Origin: Rubellimicrobium roseum
GTDB taxonomy: Bacteria > Pseudomonadota > Alphaproteobacteria > Rhodobacterales > Rhodobacteraceae
Direction of reading: 5' to 3'
DNA length: 64,000 nt
NCBI RefSeq assembly: GCF_006152145.1
Contig: NZ_VDFV01000003.1
Location: forward strand, 124,001 to 188,000
How positions within the stretch are numbered: the first letter of the stretch is position 1; each line of letters opens with the position of its first letter. Positions 1-8,809 of the stretch are shown here, one piece after another. Under the pieces are notes generated by a model. It was not told the DNA's origin. It did not search any database and worked only from the letters and a program-made list of their open reading frames with translations. The position numbers and the translations under genes were made by a program.

Positions 1-201
1 CATGCGGCGGGCCTGGTGGAAACCGCCCTCGGGGTCGAAGGTGACGATGCCCCCGGCCTCCTGCCCGCGGTGCTGCAGGGCGTGGAGCCCCAGGGCCACG
101 AAGTTCGCCGCGTCGGCGACCCCGATGACGCCGAAGACGCCGCATTCCTCGCGCAGCTTGTCGTCGTCGAAGGGATGGGCGTAATGGACCTTCTCGGCCA
201 T
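1..201 (-). CDS. purF: Amidophosphoribosyltransferase (partial, N-terminus only)
   Basis: First 67 codons of glutamine-PRPP amidotransferase; the gene runs off the left edge. The enzyme makes phosphoribosylamine from PRPP and glutamine, the first committed step of purine synthesis, in the cytoplasm. A short acidic propeptide precedes EECGVFGV; Cys20 should be the N-terminal nucleophile of the glutaminase domain after propeptide removal. The [14 protein letters not shown] stretch that follows is the class-II amidotransferase signature. It lies downstream of cvpA on the same strand, the classic cvpA-purF pairing. The start ATG at 199-201 fits the family N-terminus. Identification is firm; only the C-terminal part is missing because of the window edge. 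Confidence 0.93.
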   Translation of the reverse strand, partial: MAEKVHYAHPFDDDKLREECGVFGVIGVADAANFVALGLHALQHRGQEAGGIVTFDPEGGFHQARRM

Positions 202-325
202 GGTTCGGGCTCCGTGGCGGCGGCGGGGGCGTGCGGCGCCCGGATAGCCGAATGGCGTGGGGGTGTCACGGGCCTGTAACAGAGGTCCGAGCGCTGGGCA
301 CGGGAACGTGTCGCCGCAGCAGGCC

Positions 326-886
326 TCAGGCCGGGGTGGCGCAGCTGCCGACCAGTTCCTCGTATTGGGTGGTGATCCAGCCCAGGGCCGCCTGCGGGTC
401 CTGCTGCTCGATCTGGCCGGTGAGCCGGGCGAAGACGGCGCTGGCGCGGCTGTTCTCGACCATGGGGATGGGCTCGGCCGAAAGGACCGTGTCGTAGATG
501 AAGAAGGCGACCGCGATCAGCAGGACGCCCCGGAACACCCCGAACAGGAAGCCCAGGCCCTGGTCGAGCCCGCCCAGGGCAGAGCGCTGCACGACCGAGG
601 AGAAGAGCGGCGTGAAGATCGAGAAGAGCACGAGCGCCACCGCGAAGACGGCGGCGAAGGCGGCGATGATCGACAGCTCGCAGGAATCGCCGATGAAGTC
701 GCCCAGCATGGGGATCTGGCGGACGAGCGGCTGCGCCCGGTCGGCGAAGATGAAGGCCAGGATCGTGGCCCCGATCCAGCCGGCGATGGCCAGCATCTCG
801 CGCACGAGGCCGCGGCTGTAGGCCAGGAGCGCCGAAACCACGATGACGATCGCGACAATGCCGTCGATGATGGTGAAACCTTCCAT
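326..886 (-). CDS. cvpA: CvpA family membrane protein
   Basis: A 186-residue integral membrane protein of the colicin V production (CvpA) family. About four hydrophobic segments are visible (roughly residues 5-22, 30-48, 70-95 and 105-125), with the typical SRGLVREML and [11 protein letters not shown] stretches between them. CvpA proteins sit in the inner membrane and are usually linked to purF; a role in envelope stress tolerance is known but the mechanism is not. The start MEGFTIID was chosen because the upstream in-frame extension is arginine-rich shadow sequence lying over radA. radA ends 20 nt upstream, so radA-cvpA-purF is probably one transcript. Confidence 0.9.
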   Translation of the reverse strand: MEGFTIIDGIVAIVIVVSALLAYSRGLVREMLAIAGWIGATILAFIFADRAQPLVRQIPMLGDFIGDSCELSIIAAFAAVFAVALVLFSIFTPLFSSVVQRSALGGLDQGLGFLFGVFRGVLLIAVAFFIYDTVLSAEPIPMVENSRASAVFARLTGQIEQQDPQAALGWITTQYEELVGSCATPA

Positions 887-906
887 GCGTCCCCGTGCCC
901 TGTGTC

Positions 907-2262
907 TCAGGTCTCGCCGAGATGACCGGTCACGGCGGCGGCCAGATCGGGCATCTCCTTCAAGGCAAGCCCGGTGCTGGCCGCACGCTTGGCCAGCGTC
1001 GGCAGGATGGCCGCCGTGAAACCAAGTTTCTGCGCTTCCTTCAACCGGTTTTCGGTCTGGGTGACCGAACGGAGCCCCCCGGACAGGCTGATCTCGCCGA
1101 AGACGACCGCCTGCGGGTCGAGCGGCCGCTGCGCCTGGGCGGAGACCAGCGCCATGGCCACGGCCAGATCGGCGGCGGGCTCGGTGATGCGCAGGCCGCC
1201 CGCGACGTTGAGATACACGTCGAGGCCGGCGAAGCTGAGGCCCGCGCGGGCGTCGAGCACGGCAAGGATCATGGCGAGGCGCCCGCCGTCCCAGCCCACG
1301 ACCGAGCGGCGCGTCTGGCCCGGCGCGGCGGGGGCGACGAGGGCCTGGATCTCGCACAGGATGGGCCGGGTTCCCTCGATGCCGCCGAAGACCACCGAGC
1401 CAGGAACCGGCGCGCCCCGGTCGGCGAGGAAGAGCGCCGAGGGGTTCTTCACCTCGATCAGGCCCTTGCCGGTCATTTCGAAGACGCCGATCTCGTCAGC
1501 GGGGCCGAAGCGGTTCTTGACGGCGCGCAGGATGCGGAACTGGTGGCCGCGGTCGCCCTCGAAGTAGAGCACCGTGTCCACCATGTGCTCGACCACGCGG
1601 GGGCCGGCGATCGCGCCTTCCTTGGTGACGTGGCCGACCATGACCACCGCGATGCCGCGCCGCTTGGCGAAGGAGGTCAGCTCGTGCGCGGCGGCGCGGA
1701 CCTGGGAGACGGAGCCGGGCGCCGATTCGACGGTGTCGAGCCACATGGTCTGGATCGAATCGATGATGGCGAGCTGCGGCTGCTCGGATTCGAGCGTCGA
1801 GAGGATGTCGCGGAGCGCCGTCGCGGCGGCGAGCTTCACGGGGCTTTCGGTAAGCCCCAGCCGCTGGGCGCGCATCTGGACCTGGCCCGCCGATTCCTCG
1901 CCGGTGACATAGACGACCTTGAGGCCGTTGCGGGCGAAGCGCGCGGCGGCCTGAAGGAGGAGAGTGGACTTGCCGATGCCGGGATCGCCGCCCACGAGGA
2001 TGGCCGAGGCCGCCACGAGGCCGCCGCCCAGGACGCGGTCGAGTTCGGCCACGCCGGCCTCGGTCCGGGGCGGGGGTGCCTCGGCTGTGGCGAGGTCCGT
2101 GAGAGTGAGGGCCGCGCCGCGCTTGAGCGCCTTTCCGGGCCCGGTGGCCAAGGGGCTGTCCTCGACGATGGTGTTCCACGAGCCGCAGGCGTCGCAACGC
2201 CCCGACCACTTGGACTGCGTGGCCCCGCAGACCGTGCAGGAAAAGACTTGTTCGCGCGCCAT
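907..2262 (-). CDS. radA: DNA repair protein RadA
   Basis: A 451-residue RecA-like branch-migration ATPase for recombinational repair. Visible parts in order: a zinc finger with C9-x2-C12 and C23-x2-C26, a Walker A GDPGIGKS at residues 92-99, the RadA-specific KNRFG motif in VKNRFGPADEIG, and a C-terminal Lon-like domain with YLNVAGGLRI and VFGEISLSGGLR. I start at MAREQVFSC (2262), which puts the zinc finger at the usual distance. An in-frame ATG at 2283 would add MAHIGGI and is not like the family. It is first in the radA-cvpA-purF string. Confidence 0.95.
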   Translation of the reverse strand: MAREQVFSCTVCGATQSKWSGRCDACGSWNTIVEDSPLATGPGKALKRGAALTLTDLATAEAPPPRTEAGVAELDRVLGGGLVAASAILVGGDPGIGKSTLLLQAAARFARNGLKVVYVTGEESAGQVQMRAQRLGLTESPVKLAAATALRDILSTLESEQPQLAIIDSIQTMWLDTVESAPGSVSQVRAAAHELTSFAKRRGIAVVMVGHVTKEGAIAGPRVVEHMVDTVLYFEGDRGHQFRILRAVKNRFGPADEIGVFEMTGKGLIEVKNPSALFLADRGAPVPGSVVFGGIEGTRPILCEIQALVAPAAPGQTRRSVVGWDGGRLAMILAVLDARAGLSFAGLDVYLNVAGGLRITEPAADLAVAMALVSAQAQRPLDPQAVVFGEISLSGGLRSVTQTENRLKEAQKLGFTAAILPTLAKRAASTGLALKEMPDLAAAVTGHLGET

Positions 2263-2316
2263 GATGCCCCCGATGTGGGCCATGGCGCGCGGGGGCGCAA
2301 GCCGTGGGGGATCACG

Positions 2317-3093
2317 TCATTCGGCGGCGGGGCGCTGGCCCATCGGGAAGACGTTGGCCCGCCGGTCGATGGCGGCGCCGTCGCGGTCGAGGTCCTGGCC
2401 CAGCGAGGGCAGCACGCGGCGGAGCTGCTCCTCCAGTTGCTGGATTTGGCTCGCGACGGTGGCTTCCTCCAACTCGACCTGCGAGGTCCAGCGCATGAGC
2501 TCGCGGCAGATCACCAGCGCCTCGCCGATGCGCTTCTGCTGCTCCTCGGCCTCCTGCTGCCGCTGGGCAAGGAAGGACTTGGCGCGGGCGACCTTCTCGT
2601 CGTTGTAGATCTCGGCCAGCCGATGCGATTGCTGCGACATCTGCGCGGCCATTGTCAGGATGTCGGCTTCGAGAAGCTTGAGATCGGGATGTTCGCGCAG
2701 GTAGTCGATCCGCTCGCGGACCTGATCGAATTCCGAGCTGAGCGTGAACACACCCTTTCGGTCGGCGACATGGGCGGCGTGATAGGCCAGCGAGACGTCC
2801 TCCATCGTCAGGCGGAAGTCGCGGTGGCTGCGCTCCAGCGACAGGACGCGGAGCGAGGACGGGAAGAACGCGGCGATCATCACGAGAAGGACGGTCAGGC
2901 CGATCTGAAGCGCCATGCCGGCTTGGGGAAAGGCCGTTTCGCCGAAGCCCGCCTCCAGTCGCAGCCAGGGCAAGATGCCCAGGGCCGATAGGAGCGTCAC
3001 GACCACCATCGCCGCTGCTGCGGCGCCCACGACGTAAAGCGCGATCACGTGCAGGATCCGCACGACGTGATTCACGGTGGCGCGGAATTGCAT
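2317..3093 (-). CDS. Two-TM protein with cytoplasmic coiled coil, function unknown
   Basis: A 258-residue protein with two hydrophobic segments (about residues 14-40 and 57-80) followed by a long charged helical region rich in Gln and Glu, for example the QQEAEEQQKR heptad stretch near residue 180. The topology suggests inner-membrane anchoring with a large cytoplasmic coiled coil. I recall similar proteins in Rhodobacter-type genomes being labelled 'DNA repair protein', probably because they sit beside radA. I see no nuclease, helicase or ATP-binding motif, so that name is not supported here. It ends 54 nt before the radA start on the same strand and may be cotranscribed. Confidence 0.8.
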   Translation of the reverse strand: MQFRATVNHVVRILHVIALYVVGAAAAAMVVVTLLSALGILPWLRLEAGFGETAFPQAGMALQIGLTVLLVMIAAFFPSSLRVLSLERSHRDFRLTMEDVSLAYHAAHVADRKGVFTLSSEFDQVRERIDYLREHPDLKLLEADILTMAAQMSQQSHRLAEIYNDEKVARAKSFLAQRQQEAEEQQKRIGEALVICRELMRWTSQVELEEATVASQIQQLEEQLRRVLPSLGQDLDRDGAAIDRRANVFPMGQRPAAE

Positions 3094-3250
3094 CGACGCC
3101 CTCCCTTTCCTGATCCGAAACCATTGATTACCGGCTGCGTGCGCCGCATTCGCAATTTCAATGGCCGGGCGCTGGCTGTGGTTCCTCAGCGCCAGGAAAC
3201 AATACCACGGGATTGGCCAAAAGATTAGGCCAACTTTTCGGCATTCACGA

Positions 3251-3991
3251 TCAGCGGAGCGTGGCGATGGGGCCTTGGGCGCGGCCGTGGATGAACTGCT
3301 CCACGTAGGGGTCGCCGCTGCGGTCCAGCTCGGCCGCCGGACCCATCCAGCGCAGGTGACCGCCGTGGAGGAGCCCGACCCGGTCGGCCACCGCGTGCAC
3401 GGTGGTCATGTCGTGGGTGATCGTGACGGCGGTGGCGCCGAGGTCGGTCACGGCCTCGCGGATGAGGCGGTTGATGACGCCGGCCATGATCGGGTCGAGG
3501 CCCGCCGTCGGCTCGTCGAAGAAGATGACTTGGGGGCTCGCGGCGATGGCGCGGGCGAGCGCCGCCCGCTTCTGCATGCCGCCCGACAGTTCGGCGGGAT
3601 AGAGATCGGCGGTGCGCTCGGGCAGGCCCACGCGGGCGAGGCTGTCCACGGCGCGGGCGCGGGCCTCGGGGCGGGACAGGCCGTCCTTGAGGTGGCGGAA
3701 GGCCACGTTCTGCCAGACGGGCAGCGAATCGAAGAGCGCGCCGCCCTGGAAGAGCATCCCGAAGCGGGCCAGAAAAGCGTCGCGCGGCATCTCGCGCGTG
3801 TCCTGGCCGTCGAGGCGGATGGTGCCCGCGTCCGGGGTGACGAGGCCCAGGATGCACTTGAGCAGGACCGACTTGCCGGTGCCCGAGCCGCCGATGACCA
3901 CCAGCGATTCGCCGCGCCCCACGTCGAGGTCGATGCCGTCGAGGACGGTGTTCGCGCCGAAGGCTTTGCGCAGGCCCCTGAGTTCGATCAT
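3251..3991 (-). CDS. mlaF: ABC transporter ATP-binding protein, MlaF-type
   Basis: A 246-residue nucleotide-binding subunit of the Mla/Ttg2 family, which moves phospholipids between inner and outer membrane together with a permease and an MCE-domain protein. Walker A GGSGTGKS is at residues 34-41, the signature LSGGMQKRAALARA follows, then Walker B with VIFFDEPTAGLDP. LSGGMQKR rather than plain LSGGQ is typical of MlaF. Its ATG overlaps the mlaE stop by 4 nt, so the two are translationally coupled. No MCE-domain mlaD gene follows; downstream is about 160 bp of noncoding DNA and then the unknown membrane gene. Confidence 0.92.
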   Translation of the reverse strand: MIELRGLRKAFGANTVLDGIDLDVGRGESLVVIGGSGTGKSVLLKCILGLVTPDAGTIRLDGQDTREMPRDAFLARFGMLFQGGALFDSLPVWQNVAFRHLKDGLSRPEARARAVDSLARVGLPERTADLYPAELSGGMQKRAALARAIAASPQVIFFDEPTAGLDPIMAGVINRLIREAVTDLGATAVTITHDMTTVHAVADRVGLLHGGHLRWMGPAAELDRSGDPYVEQFIHGRAQGPIATLR

Positions 3992-4767
3992 GCGGAGAAG
4001 AACGCCTCGGTCAGGATCAGGTTGGCCGCGAGGATCGCCACGGCGGCGGCGACCACGGCGCTTTTCGTGGCCCGGCCCACGCCCATCGCGCCGCGGCCCG
4101 AGGTCATGCCGAACCAGCAGCCCATGAGCGCCGCGAGGAAGCCGAAGACGGCGCCCTTGGCCAGCGAGGACAGGATGTCGAGCGGTTCGAGGAAGTTGAT
4201 GGTGTTGCGCAGGTACGGGGTGGACACGAAGCCCAGCCGTTCCGTCGCGACGAACCAGCCGCCCAGGATGCCGATGACGTCGCCCACCGCCACGAGGAGC
4301 GGCACCGAGACGAGCCCGGCGAGGACGCGCGGCAGGACGAGGTACTTCATCGGGTGCGTCGAGAGCGTCACGAGCGCGTCGATCTGCTCGGTCACCTTCA
4401 TGGTGGCGATCTCGGCGGCGATGGAGGAGGTCACGCGCGCGGCGATCATCAGGCCCACGAGGACCGGGCCCAGTTCCCGCACCATGCCGATGGCGACGAT
4501 CTGGGGGACCACCGCCTCGGCCCCGAAGCGGTTGCCGCCCGCGTAGATCTGAAGCGCCAGGGCGCCGCCGGTGAAGAGCGCCGTGAGGCCCACCACGGGG
4601 AGCGACAGCCAGCCGACCTGAAGGAGCGCGAGCCCGATCTCGCGCCCGTGGAAGGGAGGCCGGACGGCGTGGCTGACCGTCTCGGCGGTGAAGGCGGCGA
4701 AGCGGCCGATCCCGGCGAGAAGGCCCAGCGTCCAGGCGCCGAGCCGCGCGAGGGCCGTCAGGATCAT
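3988..4767 (-). CDS. mlaE: ABC transporter permease, MlaE-type
   Basis: A 259-residue inner-membrane permease of the MlaE/DUF140 family. Five or six membrane segments are visible, with hallmark stretches [48 protein letters not shown] and the C-terminal [16 protein letters not shown]. It forms the membrane part of the lipid transporter with MlaF. The start at 4767 was chosen because it gives the usual MlaE length; the longer open frame upstream is arginine-rich shadow of alr. Start and stop overlap alr and mlaF by 4 nt each. Confidence 0.92.
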   Translation of the reverse strand: MILTALARLGAWTLGLLAGIGRFAAFTAETVSHAVRPPFHGREIGLALLQVGWLSLPVVGLTALFTGGALALQIYAGGNRFGAEAVVPQIVAIGMVRELGPVLVGLMIAARVTSSIAAEIATMKVTEQIDALVTLSTHPMKYLVLPRVLAGLVSVPLLVAVGDVIGILGGWFVATERLGFVSTPYLRNTINFLEPLDILSSLAKGAVFGFLAALMGCWFGMTSGRGAMGVGRATKSAVVAAAVAILAANLILTEAFFSA

Positions 4768-5798
4768 TCGCGGTGGCTGCGGGCGTAGCGGGTGCCGAGC
4801 GACGTCAGCACCTCGTAGCCGATGGTCCCCGCCGCATCCGCGAGCTGGTCGATGGTCTGATGCGGCCCGAGGATCGACAGATGCTCCGGGTCCTCGGGCA
4901 GGTCGGTCACGTCGACGATGATGAGGTCCATCGAGACCCGCCCCACGGCGGGGCAGGGCGTGTCGCCGTGCCAGAGCGTGACCTTGTGCGACAGCGAGCG
5001 CAGGAGCCCGTCGGCGTAGCCCGCCGAGACGGTGGCCAGCCGCGAGGGCCGCTGCGCCTGCCAGGCGTTGCCGTAGCCTGCGACCTCGCCGGCCTGGAGG
5101 TCGCGGACCTGGATCACCGGCAGGTCGAGCGTCGCCACGGGGCGCGCGTGCTCGAAGGGCAGGCCGCCGTAGAGGCCGATGCCGGGGCGCACGAGGTCGA
5201 AGTGGTAGTCGGGGCCGAGCAGGATGCCCCCCGTGGCCGACAGCGAGCGTGGCACGTTCAGCCCGTCGGTCATCTGCCGGAAGAGGTCGAGCTGGTAGGC
5301 GTTCATCGGGTGGTCGGGCTCGTCGGCGCAGGCGAGGTGGCTCATCAGCAGGACGGGGTTCTGCGAGAGCGCGATCTCGGCCACCGCGGCCCATTCGTTC
5401 CATTCCATGCCCAGCCGGTTCATGCCAGTGTCGAGCTGGAGGCCGAAGGGCTGGCCGGGCACCGATTCGAGATGCCGCATGAGTTGGTCAACCGAGTTGA
5501 CCACCGGCGTGAGCCCGCATTCGGCCACGAGCCGGGCGTCGCCCGCCATGTGGCCGGACAGCACGAAGATCTCTGGGCCGGGGCCCAGGGCGCGGCGGAG
5601 CGCGAAGCCTTCCTCGGCATAGGCCACGAAGAACTGCCGGGCGCCGGCGGCGGCCAGCGCGCGGGCGACGGGGCCCACCCCCAGCCCATAGGCGTCGGCC
5701 TTGACGACCGGCGCCGCGGGGGTGCGCGCGAGGGAAGCCAGCGCCTGCCAGTTGGCGACGATGGCGGAAAGATCGATGGAAAGACGCCCGGTGCCCAT
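4764..5798 (-). CDS. alr: Alanine racemase
   Basis: A 344-residue PLP enzyme that interconverts L- and D-alanine for peptidoglycan synthesis. The Schiff-base lysine is K33 in [11 protein letters not shown]. The second catalytic base is the tyrosine of [14 protein letters not shown]. The C-terminal domain has [17 protein letters not shown] start at 5798, preceded by a GAGGCGG purine stretch; an in-frame ATG at 5810 would add four residues and has no ribosome site. It is the first gene of an alr-mlaE-mlaF string with 4-nt overlaps, tying a cell-wall precursor enzyme to an envelope lipid transporter. Confidence 0.95.
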   Translation of the reverse strand: MGTGRLSIDLSAIVANWQALASLARTPAAPVVKADAYGLGVGPVARALAAAGARQFFVAYAEEGFALRRALGPGPEIFVLSGHMAGDARLVAECGLTPVVNSVDQLMRHLESVPGQPFGLQLDTGMNRLGMEWNEWAAVAEIALSQNPVLLMSHLACADEPDHPMNAYQLDLFRQMTDGLNVPRSLSATGGILLGPDYHFDLVRPGIGLYGGLPFEHARPVATLDLPVIQVRDLQAGEVAGYGNAWQAQRPSRLATVSAGYADGLLRSLSHKVTLWHGDTPCPAVGRVSMDLIIVDVTDLPEDPEHLSILGPHQTIDQLADAAGTIGYEVLTSLGTRYARSHRE

Positions 5799-5957
5799 GG
5801 CCCGCCTCATGGCAGGAGAGGCGCGGCGCGGCAAGGGGCCGGGCTTGCGCCGAGGTTGCGCGGGAGCAAATCCGCAGGCAAGGGTGCGCGCTAAGGGACG
5901 GACCGGAACTCGTTCCCCGCCCCTGCGGGCCCGGTCGGGCCGCTTACGGAGATCACC

Positions 5958-6488
5958 ATGACGACCAAGACCCTGGCGCTCGCGGGCGCCCTCTTCGCCG
6001 CGCTCGCCGCCCCGGCCGCTGCGCACATCACGTTCGAGGTTCCCGAGGCGGCGGCCGGCAGCACCTACAAGGGCGTGCTTCGCGTGGGCCACGGCTGCGA
6101 GGGCGCGGCCACCACGGCGATCCGGGTGCGGATCCCCGATGGCGTCATCAACGTGCATCCGATGCCCAAGCCCGGCTGGACGCTGGAAACGGTGGTCGCG
6201 CCCTATGCCAAGCCGGCGGTGCTGCACGGGGAGACCGTGACCGAGGGCGTGCGCGAGGTGGTCTGGAGCGGCGGCGTGCTGGAGGATGCCTGGTACGACG
6301 AGTTCGTGATCCGCGGCACCCTGCCCGAGGGAGAGGCCGGCACGGTGCTCGTGTTCCCGGTCGTGCAGGACTGCGGCGAGGCGGCGAACCGCTGGGTCGA
6401 GGTGCCTGCCGAGGGACAGGACCCGCACGACTTGGAGTTCCCGGCGCCGACCCTGACGCTGGTCCCGGCCGCGCATCACGGGCACTGA
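5958..6488 (+). CDS. YcnI-type exported copper-binding protein (DUF1775)
   Basis: A 176-residue exported protein. A clear Sec signal peptide ends in APAAA, so the mature chain begins HITFEVPEA. An N-terminal histidine is the copper ligand expected in YcnI/DUF1775 proteins. Further family features are the [18 protein letters not shown] and PMPKPGW stretches. A GGAGA ribosome site precedes the ATG. The C-terminus ends in HHGH, which may bind metal. YcnI genes often lie beside copper genes such as copC/D or pcuAC; none is present here. The likely role is periplasmic copper handling. Confidence 0.88.
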   Translation: MTTKTLALAGALFAALAAPAAAHITFEVPEAAAGSTYKGVLRVGHGCEGAATTAIRVRIPDGVINVHPMPKPGWTLETVVAPYAKPAVLHGETVTEGVREVVWSGGVLEDAWYDEFVIRGTLPEGEAGTVLVFPVVQDCGEAANRWVEVPAEGQDPHDLEFPAPTLTLVPAAHHGH

Positions 6489-6498
6489 GGGAGGTGGC

Positions 6499-6717
6499 CT
6501 AGACCCTGGGGTCGAGCGGGTCGAGGTCGGGGTCGACGCCCTGCTTCTCGCCCTCTCCGGCCTGGCCCGGCACCGCGTCGCGCGCGAAATGGGCAGCCGA
6601 GGCCCCTTCGCCCACGTCCGGCAGACCCTGCGCGAACGTCTCGGACGGGACGTCGGCGTTGGCGACGGCGGGGCGCCGCGCGGGCGGGGTCCGGGGCGGG
6701 GTGGGACGTTCGGTCAT
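6499..6717 (-). CDS. Small hypothetical protein, 72 aa
   Basis: A 72-residue polar protein, rich in Pro, Ala, Glu and Asp, without membrane segment or cysteine. The N-terminal third is Pro/Arg-rich ([11 protein letters not shown]) and the C-terminus acidic ([11 protein letters not shown]). It ends 10 nt from the stop of the convergent ycnI-type gene. The acidic, non-repetitive composition differs from the Arg/Pro-rich shadow frames around it, which is the main reason to accept it. I recognise no domain, and it could still be a chance open frame. Confidence 0.45.
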   Translation of the reverse strand: MTERPTPPRTPPARRPAVANADVPSETFAQGLPDVGEGASAAHFARDAVPGQAGEGEKQGVDPDLDPLDPRV

Positions 6718-6874
6718 GGGTTCGCTCCTGTCCGGGGACTGCCGGGATCAACCGGCGAGCGGGGGAGACGTTCCCGCGGAGGCGCCTGCCGGCCGTCGTT
6801 CCGGCCCGCCTATGCCATCGGGCGCCCGAAACTGGGAACAGCGCCCCGCACTGTTCCGCAGGTGGCTTGGCGAC

Positions 6875-8365
6875 CTATCGCTCCTCGCCCTGCCAGGGCT
6901 TCACGAGGTTGCCGAAGCGGGTGAAGCGGCCCTCGAAGCTGAGTTCCACGGTGCCGATGGGGCCGTGGCGCTGCTTGCCGATGACGACCTCGGCCTTGCC
7001 GTGCAGGCGCTCCATCTCCTCCTGCCAGGTGGCCATCTTCTCCAGCTCGTGCTCGCCGGGTTTCTCGCGCTCCTTGTAGTATTCCTCGCGGAACACGAAC
7101 ATCACCACGTCGGCGTCCTGCTCGATCGAGCCCGATTCGCGGAGGTCCGAAAGCTGGGGCCGCTTGTCCTCGCGGTTCTCGACCTGACGGGAGAGCTGCG
7201 AGAGGGCGACCACGGGAACGTCGAGCTCCTTGGCGATGGCCTTGAGGCCCTGCGTGATCTCGGACACCTCGTTCACGCGGCTGTCCTTGGCGGTCGCGGG
7301 ACGGATGAGCTGGAGGTAGTCGACCATCAGCACGTCGAGCCCGTGGGTCCGCTTGAGGCGGCGGGCGCGGGCGGCGAGCTGGTTGATCGGGATCGCGGGC
7401 GTGTCGTCGATGAAGAGCGGGCAGGCCTCCAGGTCCTTGGCGGCCTCGACGAAGCGGCGGAACTCGGCCTCGGTCATGTCGCCGCGGCGGATCTGCTCGG
7501 ACGGGACCTCGGAGGCTTCGGAGAGGACGCGGGCGGCGAGCTGCTCGGCCGACATTTCCAGCGAGTAGAAGCCGACGATGCCGCCGTTCACCGTGCCTTC
7601 GGAGCCGTCGGGGAGGCGGCCGCGCTTGTAGGCCTTGGCGATGTTGAAGGCGATGTTCGTCGCGAGCGAGGTCTTGCCCATGGAGGGGCGGCCCGCGAGG
7701 ATCAGGAGGTCGGACTTGTGCAGGCCGCCCAGCTTCTTGTCGAGGTCGATGAGGCCTGTGGAGATGCCCGCGAGACCCCCGTCGCGCTGGTAGGCGGCGT
7801 TCGCGGATTGGACGGCGTCGGTGACGGCGCGGAGGAAGGACTGGAAGCCCGTCTCGGACTTGCCCTGCTCGGCCATCTTGTAGAGCGCCGATTCGGCCTG
7901 GATGATCTGCTCGGCCGGGGGGCTGTCCACGTCGACCTGCGCCGCCTTGTCGGCGATGTCCTTGCCCAGGCGGATCAGCTCGCGCCGGATGGCGAGGTCG
8001 TAGAGGAGCTGGGCGTAGTCGCGGGCCGCGAAGCCCGAGATCGCCGCCCCGGCAAGGCGGGCGAGGTAGGCGGGGCCGCCCAGTTCCTTCAGCCCCTCGT
8101 CGTTCTCCAGGAAGGCCTTGAGCGTGACGGGCGAGGCCAGCGCGTTCTTGAGGATGCGCGACTTGGCGACCTCGAAGATCCGGGCGTGGACGGGATCGTA
8201 GAAGTGCTCGGGCCCGATGATCGCCGAGATGCGGTCGAAGATGTCGTTGTTCGTGAGGATCGCGCCCAGGATCTGCTGCTCGGCCTCGATGCTGTGGGGC
8301 ATCGCCTCCTGGACGGGCGGCTCGGACGGCAGCGGGCGCGGCCGGAAGGGCGCGATCTCGGTCAT
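6875..8365 (-). CDS. dnaB: Replicative DNA helicase DnaB
   Basis: A 496-residue hexameric helicase that unwinds the fork ahead of the polymerase. The N-terminal domain opens with PHSIEAEQQILGAIL, the standard DnaB start. The RecA-like C-terminal domain has Walker A GRPSMGKTS near residue 226, Walker B as LDVLMVDYLQLI, and the REDKRPQLSDLRESG and VMFVFREEYY motifs. No intein is present and the length is normal. The 444-nt upstream gap carries DnaA-box-like sequences and a copy of the dispersed 52-bp element. Confidence 0.97.
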   Translation of the reverse strand: MTEIAPFRPRPLPSEPPVQEAMPHSIEAEQQILGAILTNNDIFDRISAIIGPEHFYDPVHARIFEVAKSRILKNALASPVTLKAFLENDEGLKELGGPAYLARLAGAAISGFAARDYAQLLYDLAIRRELIRLGKDIADKAAQVDVDSPPAEQIIQAESALYKMAEQGKSETGFQSFLRAVTDAVQSANAAYQRDGGLAGISTGLIDLDKKLGGLHKSDLLILAGRPSMGKTSLATNIAFNIAKAYKRGRLPDGSEGTVNGGIVGFYSLEMSAEQLAARVLSEASEVPSEQIRRGDMTEAEFRRFVEAAKDLEACPLFIDDTPAIPINQLAARARRLKRTHGLDVLMVDYLQLIRPATAKDSRVNEVSEITQGLKAIAKELDVPVVALSQLSRQVENREDKRPQLSDLRESGSIEQDADVVMFVFREEYYKEREKPGEHELEKMATWQEEMERLHGKAEVVIGKQRHGPIGTVELSFEGRFTRFGNLVKPWQGEER

Positions 8366-8453
8366 GACTCGGAGCCTCGTGTTCGCATTCTGTTTTTCTA
8401 GGTCTTACGCCGCCGCCGTCATAGGGACAAACGACGAATCCTGTGGGAGGCTC

Positions 8454-8483
8454 TGTGGATCGTTCGGCGGGGCCTGTGGACAA
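8454..8483 (-). promoter_or_regulatory. Pair of DnaA-box-like sequences upstream of dnaB
   Basis: TGTGGACAA at 8475-8483 (minus strand TTGTCCACA) matches 8 of 9 bases of the TTATNCACA consensus and equals the box favoured by high-GC bacteria such as Streptomyces. TGTGGATCG at 8454-8462 is a weaker second match (7 of 9). Both lie about 90-120 nt upstream of the dnaB start. A role in DnaA control of dnaB is inference. Confidence 0.4.
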
Positions 8484-8565
8484 CAGGGGGCCGGAGCGTT
8501 TCCGCCGCGTCTGGGGGCACGGGGCGGACGGTTTCCGGCGCTGCGCCGGGGGTGCCAGTCCGGGC

Positions 8566-8598
8566 GCAGGGGGCGCGTCCACGACGCGCGGCGGCTGG
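8566..8598. repeat. 33-bp hairpin block, copy 1 (identical to 43032-43064)
   Basis: These 33 bases are identical to 43032-43064. The centre is a perfect hairpin, GCGCGTC-cac-GACGCGC (8573-8589). Similarity extends weakly on the low-coordinate side, where both copies have a TCCGGGC stretch. In both places the block lies about 140-150 nt from a copy of the 52-bp element, on the GTTAAC side. Confidence 0.75.
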
Positions 8599-8746
8599 CA
8601 TGGCACCAGCGGACCCCGTCCCGGTCCTCAAGGAGCATGGCACCCGGCGGGCGGTTCTCATCGGCCCTGAAGGGCCGGGCACCGGGGGCGCGGGGGACGG
8701 CCTGTGTCGTCGGCACCCGTCGCGAGGGCCAGACTGGCAGGCGAGG

Positions 8747-8798
8747 GTTAACAGATCCTCACACCACCGAACGGTCCTCCCCCGCTTCGCGCAACACC
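8747..8798 (-). repeat. 52-bp GTTAAC/AACACC element, copy A
   Basis: One of four ungapped copies. The plus strand begins GTTAAC and ends AACACC, with CACCGAACGGT in the middle (columns 19-29). It lies 11 nt past the pyrE stop, with the AACACC end facing pyrE. On the GTTAAC side a short hairpin follows (GCCAG-a-CTGGC, 8728-8738). Strand is given in the direction of the adjacent gene. Function unknown. Confidence 0.8.
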
Positions 8799-8809
8799 CC
8801 CCTGGAGCG

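Larger units (their letters stand above)
8366..8809. other. Gap between pyrE and dnaB
   Basis: No convincing gene lies here; the open frames are Arg/Pro-rich. From the dnaB side it holds two DnaA-box-like sequences, a 33-bp block shared with the gap at 42960-43329, and a 52-bp repeat copy next to the pyrE stop. An Ala/Gly-poor minus-strand frame of about 103 codons (8405-8716) covers the shared block, but the peptide similarity it shows to the other gap comes from the DNA repeat itself. Confidence 0.7.

Noticed and set aside
895-2991. 698-codon plus-strand frame across radA
   Set aside because: Gly/Asp/His-rich shadow of radA and its neighbour, without domains; the minus frames carry all recognisable motifs.
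8405-8716. Peptide similarity (SRRASWTRPL) between frames at 8405-8716 and 42973-43317
   Set aside because: It comes from the identical 33-bp DNA block. The surrounding peptide is Pro/Arg-rich and unrelated, so a shared protein is unlikely.
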